Shown in pieces: positions 7,086 to 13,165 of a stretch of DNA of 15,426 bases. Within the stretch, counting starts at the first letter, position 1, and every line of letters starts with the position of its first letter. Both the position numbers and the translations under genes were made by a program. Origin of the DNA: GCA-003244245 sp036521655. GTDB lineage: Bacteria > Actinomycetota > Actinomycetes > Mycobacteriales > Pseudonocardiaceae. Where the stretch lies: NCBI GenBank assembly GCA_036521655.1, contig DATDHI010000041.1:1-15426 (forward strand), read 5' to 3'. The notes beneath the pieces are model-generated. The model saw only the letters and a program-made list of their open reading frames with translations. It ran no database searches and was not told the origin of the DNA.

Positions 7086-7089
7086 CGCG

Positions 7090-7392
7090 ATGCTGCTGTC
7101 CCCGCACGAGCAGGAGAAACTTCTCGTCCATGTGGCGGGGCAGCTGGCCAGGGACCGCCGGGCGCGGGGATTGCGGCTGAACTACCCGGAGGCCGTCGCG
7201 CTGATCACCTCGTGGGTGCTGGAGAGCGCGCGGGACGGGCGCAGTGTCGCGGAGCTGATGGCGGACGGTCAGCGCGTGCTGGGTCGGGAGGATGTTCTGG
7301 ACGGGGTGCCCGAGATGATCACTTCAGTACAGGTGGAAGCGACCTTCCCGGACGGCACGAAGCTCGTCACTGTGCACCGGCCGGTGCAGTGA
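7090..7392 (+). CDS. ureA: Urease gamma subunit UreA
   Basis: A 100-residue protein, the standard length of bacterial UreA. It opens MLLSPHEQEKLLVHVAGQLARDRRARGLRLNYPEAVALI and continues with the segment DGVPEMITSVQVEATFPDGTKLVTVHRPV, both hallmarks of the gamma chain. The gamma chain packs on the beta and alpha chains in the (alpha-beta-gamma)3 urease. TGA 7390-7392 overlaps the GTG start of the next gene, indicating coupling. It is the first gene of the urease operon; the plus-strand TATAAT at 6918-6923 is a possible promoter 160 nt upstream, across the PIN remnant. Confidence 0.95.
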   Translation: MLLSPHEQEKLLVHVAGQLARDRRARGLRLNYPEAVALITSWVLESARDGRSVAELMADGQRVLGREDVLDGVPEMITSVQVEATFPDGTKLVTVHRPVQ

Positions 7393-9455
7393 GCAGCCCG
7401 CCGCCCATCCCAGGTGAGTTGGTGCTCTCCAGCGAAGCTGTCGTGCTGGGTCCGCACACCGGCCAGGAGCTGACCGTGCGCAACATCGGCGACCGGCCAA
7501 TCCAGGTGGGGTCGCACTATCACTTCGCCGCGGCCAACCCGGCGCTGGAGATGGACCGCGACGCCGCCACCGGGATGCGACTGGCAGTTCCGGCCGGAAC
7601 GTCGGTGCGCTTCGAACCCGGTATCGAACGGGTGGTGCGGGTGGTGCCGCTGGGTGGCCCGCGCACCGTGCCCGGCCTGCGCCTGGACGTCGCGGATCCG
7701 GCTGGCGCAGCGCACCGCGCTGTCAGCGGGGGCCGGTGGACGATCGAGCGCAGCCGCTACGCCAAGCTCTACGGCCCCACCGAGAGGGACCGGGTGCGGC
7801 TGGCCGACACCGATCTGCTCCTGGAGGTCACCGAGGATCGCTGCCGCGGTCCGCACGGCGGCGACGAGGTGGTCTTCGGCGGTGGCAAGGTGATCCGGGA
7901 GTCGATGGGCCAGGCTCGGGCGTCCCGGGCCGAGGGTGCGCCGGACCTGGTGATCACCGGTGCTGTCGTGCTGGACCACTGGGGGGTTGTCAAGGCCGAC
8001 ATCGGAGTGCGGGACGGCCGGATCGTCGGGCTGGGCAAGGCTGGGAACCCGGACATCATGGACGGGGTGCATCCCGCACTGGTCATCGGCCCGGGCACCG
8101 AGGTGATCGCCGGCAACGGGATGATCCTGACGGCCGGCGCGGTGGACAGCCACGTGCACCTGATCAGCCCGCAGCAGGTACCCGAGGCGCTGGGCTCGGG
8201 TGTCACCACCCTGATCGGTGGCGGCACCGGTCCCGCGGAGGGCACCAAGGCGACCACCGTGACCCCGGGCGCGTGGTACCTGGCCCGGATGCTGGAGGCC
8301 CTGGACGAGCTGCCGGTGAACATCGCGCTGCTGGGTAAGGGCAACACCGTGGGTGAGCCGGCGCTGTATGAGCAGGTCGCGGCCGGGGCCAGCGGTTTCA
8401 AGCTGCACGAGGACTGGGGATCCACTCCGGCGGCGATCGACGCCTGCCTGCGGGTCGCCGACGACACCGGCGTGCAGGTGGCGATCCACACCGACACGCT
8501 CAACGAGGCCGGCTACATCGCCGACACGCTGGCCGCGATTGCCGGGCGAACCATCCACACGTATCACACCGAGGGGGCCGGCGGCGGCCACGCGCCGGAC
8601 ATCATCACCGTCGCAGCGCAGCCCCACGTGCTGCCCAGCTCGACCAACCCGACCCGCCCGCACACCATGAACACCCTCGACGAGCACCTCGACATGCTCA
8701 TGGTCTGCCATCACCTCAATCCCGCCGTGCCGGAGGACCTCGCGTTCGCGGAGAGCCGGATCCGGCCGTCCACCATCGCGGCGGAGGACCTGCTGCACGA
8801 CCTCGGGGCCATCTCGATGATCGGGTCGGACTCGCAGGCGATGGGCCGGGTCGGCGAGGTGATCCTGCGAACCTGGCAGACCGCGCACGTGATGAAACGC
8901 CGGGTTGGAGCGCTGCCCGGGGACCCGCCGACTTCGGACAACCTGCGGGCCCGGCGGTATGTCGCCAAGTACACGATCTGCCCGGCCGTCGCACACGGGC
9001 TCGACGGCGAGGTCGGCTCGGTGGAGGTGGGCAAGCTCGCCGACCTGGTGCTGTGGCAACCCGCGTTCTTCGGGGTCCGGCCCAGTGTCGTGCTCAAGGG
9101 CGGCATGATCGCCTGGGCGGCGATGGGCGATTCCAACGCCTCCATCCCGACCCCGCAGCCGGTCCTGCCGCGGCCGATGTTCGGGGCTGCCGCCGTATCC
9201 GCCGCCGCTACCTCGGTGCATTTTGTGGCGCCCGCGGCGGTGGCCGGCGGCCTGGGGGATCGGCTGGCGGTGCGGCGGCGGCTGGTGGCGGTGCGCGACA
9301 CCAGGGCGCTGCGCAAGGCCGACATGCCACTGAATGATGCGTTGCCGCGCATCGAGGTGGACCCTGAGACGTTCACCGTCCGGATCGACGGCGAGGTGGT
9401 TGAGCCGCACCCTGTGGAGGAGCTTCCGATGGCCCAGCGCTATTTCCTGTTCTGA
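7389..9455 (+). CDS. ureBC: Urease beta-alpha fusion protein (UreB-UreC), catalytic chain
   Basis: One 688-residue frame from GTG 7389 encodes both chains. Residues 1 to about 115 are UreB (IPGELVLSSEAVVLGPHTGQELTVRNIGDRPIQVGSHYHF...). From about 116 to the end is UreC (WTIERSRYAKLYGPTERDRVRLADTDL...AQRYFLF). There is no stop between them and no in-frame ATG/GTG/TTG near the UreC boundary. The active site is intact: H255 and H257 (HVH), carbamylated-lysine equivalent K338 (GFKLHEDWG), H367, H393 (YHTEGAGGGHAPD), flap C440 (VCHHLNP) and D481 (GSDSQAMGR). These six sit at a constant offset of 121 from Klebsiella UreC numbering (134, 217, 246, 272, 319, 360), so the core is collinear. The reaction is urea plus water to ammonia and carbamate at a di-nickel site. 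GTG overlaps the ureA stop; the TGA overlaps the ureF ATG. Confidence 0.93.
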   Translation: MSSPPPIPGELVLSSEAVVLGPHTGQELTVRNIGDRPIQVGSHYHFAAANPALEMDRDAATGMRLAVPAGTSVRFEPGIERVVRVVPLGGPRTVPGLRLDVADPAGAAHRAVSGGRWTIERSRYAKLYGPTERDRVRLADTDLLLEVTEDRCRGPHGGDEVVFGGGKVIRESMGQARASRAEGAPDLVITGAVVLDHWGVVKADIGVRDGRIVGLGKAGNPDIMDGVHPALVIGPGTEVIAGNGMILTAGAVDSHVHLISPQQVPEALGSGVTTLIGGGTGPAEGTKATTVTPGAWYLARMLEALDELPVNIALLGKGNTVGEPALYEQVAAGASGFKLHEDWGSTPAAIDACLRVADDTGVQVAIHTDTLNEAGYIADTLAAIAGRTIHTYHTEGAGGGHAPDIITVAAQPHVLPSSTNPTRPHTMNTLDEHLDMLMVCHHLNPAVPEDLAFAESRIRPSTIAAEDLLHDLGAISMIGSDSQAMGRVGEVILRTWQTAHVMKRRVGALPGDPPTSDNLRARRYVAKYTICPAVAHGLDGEVGSVEVGKLADLVLWQPAFFGVRPSVVLKGGMIAWAAMGDSNASIPTPQPVLPRPMFGAAAVSAAATSVHFVAPAAVAGGLGDRLAVRRRLVAVRDTRALRKADMPLNDALPRIEVDPETFTVRIDGEVVEPHPVEELPMAQRYFLF

Positions 9456-10129
9456 TGGCGACGCTGGGGTCGCTGCTGCTGGCCGATTCGCGGTTGCCCA
9501 CCGGGGGTCACGCGCACTCCGGTGGGGTGGAGGCGGCCGTCGGGCGTGGCCTGCTGCGCGACCAGGCCGACCTCGCGCTGTTTCTGGCTGGTCGGCTGCG
9601 CGGCAGCGGTCCGGTGCTCGCCGCTGTCGCCGCGGCCGGCTGCCTGGTGACGGTCGACTGGGGCTGTTGGGATGCAGCGGTCAGCGCGCGCACCCCGTCG
9701 GCCGCGATGCGGGAGGCGTCGCGGGCGCAGGGCGCCGCGCTGCTGCGCACGGCCCGCCGGGTCTGGCCGTCGGCGGCGCTGGAGACGCTGGGTCGGATAA
9801 GCCGCCCGCATCACCCGCTGGTGCTCGGGGCGGTAGTGGCCGCCGTCGGGGACGGGCCTGACGTGGCCGCATTGTTGGCGCTGCACCACCTACTTGGTGG
9901 GGCGTGCTCGGCCGCGGTACGGCTGCTCGGCCTGGACCCGATCGCGGTCGCCGCAGTACAGGCCCGTGCGGGCGAGCCCGCCGAGCAGGTGGCGCGGGCG
10001 GCGACCAGCGTGGCCCGTCAGGCTGTCACTCAGCGGGACCCCCGGCTGCTCCCCAGCACCGGCACCCCGTTGCCGGAGGTGCTGGCCGAACTGCACGCCC
10101 GCACGGAGGTGACGCTCTTTGCATCGTGA
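9455..10129 (+). CDS. ureF: Urease accessory protein UreF
   Basis: A 224-residue protein starting with LGSLLLADSRLPTGGHAHSGGVEAAV, the typical N-terminus of actinobacterial UreF, followed by an alanine-rich all-helical body. UreF binds UreD on apo-urease and controls the GTPase UreG during nickel insertion. The start codon shares its A with the UreC TGA (TGATG). The last 11 bp overlap the ureG start. No ureE metallochaperone gene lies in this operon, which is common in Actinomycetota. Confidence 0.92.
   Translation: MATLGSLLLADSRLPTGGHAHSGGVEAAVGRGLLRDQADLALFLAGRLRGSGPVLAAVAAAGCLVTVDWGCWDAAVSARTPSAAMREASRAQGAALLRTARRVWPSAALETLGRISRPHHPLVLGAVVAAVGDGPDVAALLALHHLLGGACSAAVRLLGLDPIAVAAVQARAGEPAEQVARAATSVARQAVTQRDPRLLPSTGTPLPEVLAELHARTEVTLFAS
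10105..10112 (+). promoter_or_regulatory. Ribosome binding site supporting a TTG start for ureG
   Basis: GGAGGTGA lies 6 nt before the TTG at 10119, inside the ureF coding sequence. It supports the rare TTG codon as the ureG start. Confidence 0.55.
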
Positions 10130-11372
10130 GGATCAGAGGGCGATCTCCGCGGTAGCCCCATCGCCGGCTCCGCCAGCGGTCGGACACCGGGCCCTGCGGA
10201 TCGGCGTGGGTGGGCCGGTCGGCGGCGGCAAGACCGCGCTGGTCGCCGCCCTGTGCCGCATGCTGCGCGGCGAGTTGTCCTTGGTGGTGGTGACCAACGA
10301 CATCTACACCACCGAGGACGCCGACTTCCTGCGCACCAACGGTGTGCTGCCCGACGAGCGGATTCGGGCCGTGCGCACCGGCTGCTGCCCGCACACCGCG
10401 ATCCGCGACGACATCACCGCCAATCTTGACGCCGTGGAGGAGCTCACTGCGCTCCACGATCCCGACCTGGTGCTGGTGGAGAGCGGCGGGGACAACCTCA
10501 CCGCGACGTTCAGCTACGGCCTGATCGACGTGCAGATCTTCGTCCTCGACGTCGCAGGTGGCGACAAGGTGCCTCGCAAGGGCGGTCCCGGGGTCACCCG
10601 CGCCGACCTGCTGGTGATCAACAAGACCGATCTCGCCCCGCTGGTCGGCGCGGACCTCGACGTGATGCAGCGGGACGCGGCGGCGGTTCGCGGAGCCCGG
10701 CCCACCGTGCTGACCTCGCTGCGGGACCACCCCGACGCCCGACCAGTGGTGGACTGGGTACGCAGCCAGCTCCCGCTCGTGAGTGCGTACCAGTGTTCGA
10801 ACACTGTTACGCACTCACGAGCGGGAGCGTGCATGCCCGTGCCGAGGTCACGGTCGAATCCGGGCGTCTCCGGTGGCGCAGCGCCGCTCCTGTTGTGCTG
10901 CGCCCGACCGGCCCGAACCGCGTGCACCTGGTGCAGGCCGCGGGTGGTCCACTGGGCGGTGACGACCTGGCCATGGATATCCACCTCGGCCCCGGCACCT
11001 GCCTGCAGGTGCGCTCCGCGGCTGCCACCGTGGTGCACGTGGGCCGCTCTGCGGCGCCGGTGCAGTGGACTGTCGTTGCCGACCTTGCTGATCGGGCGGT
11101 GCTGGACTGGCACCCGGAACCGACGGTTGTCTGCGACGGTGCGGAGCTGTACAGCAGTATGGCTATCGCGTTGCGGGGTGGGGCTTGGGCCATGCTGCGC
11201 GAGACGGTGGTGCTCGGGCGGGCTGGTCAGCTCGGCGGGCGCTTCCACGGAGAGCTCACCGTCGAGTGCGACGGTGCTCCGCTGCTGGCACATACCCTGC
11301 TGCTCGATGGCACCGATCCGGCGCTGTCTGGTCCAGCCGGCACCGGCGGCTCACGGGTGGTCGGGATGCTAG
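10119..11372 (+). CDS. ureG: Urease accessory GTPase UreG, with the normal stop lost
   Basis: Residues 25-218 are a complete UreG: P-loop GGPVGGGKT (31-39), VVVTNDIYTTEDADFL, the metal-binding CPH (90-92) in GCCPHTAIRDD, ESGGDNLTATFS, FVLDVAGGDKVPRKGGPG, and NKTD (168-171) for guanine specificity. It delivers nickel to urease using GTP. UreG normally ends shortly after the DWVRSQL-like helix (about base 10772), but no stop occurs there. The frame passes through the 60-bp palindrome and stays open to TGA 11370-11372, adding about 200 residues of Cys/Arg/Ser-rich sequence antagonistic in frame to ureD, which is non-homologous. The true end of the protein is therefore uncertain. The homologous part is 10119 to about 10772. 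Confidence 0.88.
   Translation: MHREDQRAISAVAPSPAPPAVGHRALRIGVGGPVGGGKTALVAALCRMLRGELSLVVVTNDIYTTEDADFLRTNGVLPDERIRAVRTGCCPHTAIRDDITANLDAVEELTALHDPDLVLVESGGDNLTATFSYGLIDVQIFVLDVAGGDKVPRKGGPGVTRADLLVINKTDLAPLVGADLDVMQRDAAAVRGARPTVLTSLRDHPDARPVVDWVRSQLPLVSAYQCSNTVTHSRAGACMPVPRSRSNPGVSGGAAPLLLCCARPARTACTWCRPRVVHWAVTTWPWISTSAPAPACRCAPRLPPWCTWAALRRRCSGLSLPTLLIGRCWTGTRNRRLSATVRSCTAVWLSRCGVGLGPCCARRWCSGGLVSSAGASTESSPSSATVLRCWHIPCCSMAPIRRCLVQPAPAAHGWSGC
10769..10828. repeat. 60-bp nearly perfect palindrome at the ureG/ureD junction
   Basis: The left arm GCTCCCGCTCGTGAGTGCG (19 of its 21 bases shown; 10769-10789 in full) has an exact reverse complement at 10808-10828. Inside, after one C/T mismatch (10790 and 10807), the core CAGTGTTCGAACACTG (10791-10806) is itself a perfect palindrome. 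Overall 58 of 60 positions pair. It begins at the codon for the last recognisable UreG residues and ends one base before the GTG proposed for ureD. In RNA it would form a very stable stem of about 29 bp. Confidence 0.92.
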
Positions 11373-11557
11373 CGGTCGTGGGGGTGGGCATCGACTGGCC
11401 CTCGCAGGACGCCGGTGAGCAGCCAGGATTGCGCTGGACATGCTCAGCTCTCGACGGCCCGGGCCGCCTGCTGCTCGTCCTCGGCGACCGCGCCACCGAC
11501 GTCACGCGGCTCCTCGACCAGGCAGGTCGCTTCCCAGAGTCTGACCACCCGAGTTAG
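10829..11557 (+). CDS. ureD: Urease accessory protein UreD (UreH)
   Basis: A 242-residue protein from GTG 10829: VHARAEVTVESGRLRWRSAAPVVLRPTGPNRVHLVQAAGGPLGGDDLAMDIHLGPGTCLQVRSAAATVV. The segments GGPLGGDDL and LGPGTCLQVRSAAATVVHVG are the usual UreD motifs, as is LDWHPEPTVVCDGAELYSSM. UreD scaffolds UreF and UreG on apo-urease. An alternative in-frame GTG at 10793 lies in the core of the palindrome and adds 12 residues (VFEHCYALTSGS) encoded by the repeat; these are not UreD-like. Neither start has a clear Shine-Dalgarno site, and because ureG has no stop here, ordinary stop-start coupling is lost. The stop overlaps the convergent PhzF-YjbQ frame by 4 bp. Confidence 0.88.
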   Translation: MHARAEVTVESGRLRWRSAAPVVLRPTGPNRVHLVQAAGGPLGGDDLAMDIHLGPGTCLQVRSAAATVVHVGRSAAPVQWTVVADLADRAVLDWHPEPTVVCDGAELYSSMAIALRGGAWAMLRETVVLGRAGQLGGRFHGELTVECDGAPLLAHTLLLDGTDPALSGPAGTGGSRVVGMLAVVGVGIDWPSQDAGEQPGLRWTCSALDGPGRLLLVLGDRATDVTRLLDQAGRFPESDHPS

Positions 11558-12687
11558 CCGGACAAGAAGCTGAGCCGGACTGTGCGGACCGGGTTATCGC
11601 CATTGGTGTCCACCAGGCAGATCGATTGCCAGGTACCTAGAGCAAGTCGCCCGCCGAGTACGGGGATGCTGGCATAGGGCGGCAACAGAGCGGGTAGTAG
11701 GTGATCTCTGCCGTGCCCGGGGGAACCGTGCCGATGGCTCCATCGTCCGTCAGCCGGCAGCAGCTCATGGAGGACGGCGAGCAGGTCAGTGTCGCTACCC
11801 GACCCAGTCTCGATCACCGCCAGGCCCGCGGTGGCGTGCGGCACCCATACGTGCAGGAGGCCATCGCGGACTCCCGCTCGGCTGAGGAACGTTCGGCATT
11901 CGGCGGTGAGGTCACGTACCTGCTCGCGCGAGCCGGTCTGGATACGGAGTTCCTCGGTGTGCACCCGACGACGATAACCGCTGACCGAGGCTGCTTCGGG
12001 CTGAGCCCGAGGCGTAGCGGCAGCCCTAGGAGAGGCCGCCTGGCTAGGGCGGATGTTTACCTGGCAGTGTGCTGGAGAGCGCGAGACGAAGTCGTAACCG
12101 CTGGCCCGGCCGGCGGCCGGGGCAGTGGCGATGATCCCGCGCGTGCCGTCCCGGCGGGTCAGGCCGGCCAGCGTGGTGAAGTCGGGGGCCAGCGCGCGGG
12201 CACTTGCCTCGTCAGGGAACACGGCGAGCAGGTCGCCGAGGGCACCGGTGCCGTAGGTGGCGTCTGGCTTGGCGCTGAGGGTTTCGGCGAGATCGTCGGG
12301 GATGGGTACCTCGGTAAGGGGTGCGGCCGGGAAGTCCAACGTGATAGTGCCGTCGTCGTGGGTGTGGGTGGTCAGGACCCCGCTGCGGCTGCTGAACCGG
12401 ATGGTGCCGGGGGTTCCCCGGTCGCTGCGCAGGGCGTGAGCGGTGGCCAGGGTGGCGTGCCCGCAAAGGTCGATCTCGACGGTGGGGGTGAACCAGCGCA
12501 ACGCCCAGTCAGCGTCGATCTTCTCTGGCAGCGGGTGAGCGAAGGCGGTCTCGGACAGGTTCATCTCGGCGGCGACCTGTCGCATCCAGTCCTCATCGGG
12601 CCAAGCCCCGGCGTTCAGCAGGCAGACGGCGGCAGGGTTTCCGGCGAACGGCCGGTCAGTGAACGCGTCGATGATCCGGATCCGCAT
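11554..12687 (-). CDS. Chimeric frame: C-terminally truncated PhzF domain joined to a YjbQ (UPF0047) domain
   Basis: A continuous 377-residue frame from ATG 12687. Residues 1-203 (12687-12079) match PhzF-family isomerases: MRIRIIDAFTDRPFAGNPAAV, catalytic-type E46 in MNLSETAF, VEIDLCGHATLATAHAL. Homology stops at YDFVSR, just before the expected F-x-P...EDPVTGSAH C-terminal segment, which is absent. A 38-residue Ala/Pro/Ser-rich linker follows. Residues from about 242 (GTG 11964) form a complete 136-residue YjbQ domain: VHTEELRIQT, VPHATAGLAVIE, HRHGSPGHGRDHLLPALL, GGRLALGTWQSICLVD. YjbQ may also be made alone from GTG 11964, though no Shine-Dalgarno precedes it. The PhzF part is probably inactive. 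A TATGGT box lies 6 nt before ATG 12687. Confidence 0.75.
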   Translation of the reverse strand: MRIRIIDAFTDRPFAGNPAAVCLLNAGAWPDEDWMRQVAAEMNLSETAFAHPLPEKIDADWALRWFTPTVEIDLCGHATLATAHALRSDRGTPGTIRFSSRSGVLTTHTHDDGTITLDFPAAPLTEVPIPDDLAETLSAKPDATYGTGALGDLLAVFPDEASARALAPDFTTLAGLTRRDGTRGIIATAPAAGRASGYDFVSRSPAHCQVNIRPSQAASPRAAATPRAQPEAASVSGYRRRVHTEELRIQTGSREQVRDLTAECRTFLSRAGVRDGLLHVWVPHATAGLAVIETGSGSDTDLLAVLHELLPADGRWSHRHGSPGHGRDHLLPALLPPYASIPVLGGRLALGTWQSICLVDTNGDNPVRTVRLSFLSG

Positions 12688-12693
12688 ATGACC

Positions 12694-12699
12694 ACCATA
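12694..12699 (-). promoter_or_regulatory. -10 box of a probable leaderless PhzF-YjbQ transcript
   Basis: TATGGT (TANNNT) ends 6 nt before the ATG at 12687, so transcription would start at or next to the start codon. No Shine-Dalgarno site is present, and no clear -35 is visible. Confidence 0.4.
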
Positions 12700-12784
12700 G
12701 GTCGAGCAGCGAGAGACGACGACCAGATGGAACCTGTTGCAAGGTTCGGCTGGGCCTCGGACATGACGAGCTAGCATCGTCCCT

Positions 12785-12989
12785 CGACCGCCAGCCATTC
12801 CCGTCGTGACGTCTCGCGTGCCGTTGCTGGCAGCCCGTCATGTTGATGCCGATGCCGCGGCGGCCGTCGCACTGCTGCGCGCGGAGAATCCGGGCCCGGT
12901 GTTCACCGTCGGATTCAGACGGTGCCCCGCACTCGTTTTTCGACGTGCCGTCCGGCGATTGGGAGCAGGCATGCACGCCGCAACAGTGA
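12785..12989 (+). pseudogene. Dienelactone hydrolase gene remnant (internal deletion and frameshift)
   Basis: One frame encodes RHVDADAAAAVALLRAENPGPVFTVGF (ending 12916), the strand and helix that lead into the nucleophile motif GFCFGG of dienelactone hydrolases. Five bases later, in another frame, comes GAPHSFFDVPSGDWEQAC (from 12921, stop 12987-12989), the C-terminal segment with the catalytic histidine (PGAPHSFFD). The 80-90 residues between, including the nucleophile, are missing, as is the N-terminal half. A further frame gives SDIWILVVVAA, possibly the decayed last helix (DAWxRILxFxAA). It is a non-functional relic next to the truncated PhzF. Confidence 0.65.
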
Positions 12990-13165
12990 CATATGGATCC
13001 TTGTCGTCGTCGCAGCGGGTACGTCAGCGACGACAAGCATCCATGTCGCGGGGAGCGCTCTGGCGCGTCGGTGTCCAGGCCGGTGGGTTATCCAGGTCAA
13101 CGGTGGTTTCCCTCTCGCCGGTCGTCCAGCGAGATGTGCGGGAGAGCCCGACTACCATCGGCGAT
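12990..13165. other. Non-coding stretch before the aminotransferase gene
   Basis: No supported gene. The aminotransferase frame is open back to 12806, but the encoded sequence is low-complexity Arg/Ser/Val and contains no family homology. A TACCAT hexamer (13153-13158) ends 7 nt before ATG 13166 and could be the -10 box of a leaderless transcript. No Shine-Dalgarno site is visible. Confidence 0.45.

Noticed and set aside
7269..9410. 713-codon open frame on the minus strand opposite ureA-ureBC
   Set aside because: It is a shadow of the high-GC urease coding strand; its product is His/Arg/Gly/Pro-rich without any motif, and the plus strand encodes an intact urease.
10760..10830. Programmed -1 frameshift producing a UreG-UreD fusion at the palindrome
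   Set aside because: ureD is in the -1 frame relative to ureG and a strong hairpin follows, but no X-XXY-YYZ slippery heptamer is visible just upstream.
11701..12774. 357-codon plus-strand open frame opposite the PhzF-YjbQ gene
   Set aside because: Gly/Val/Arg-rich shadow; the minus strand shows clear PhzF and YjbQ motifs.
12806..13165. N-terminal 120-residue domain of the aminotransferase
   Set aside because: The extension derives from the hydrolase relic and Arg/Ser/Val low-complexity DNA; family homology begins after ATG 13166.
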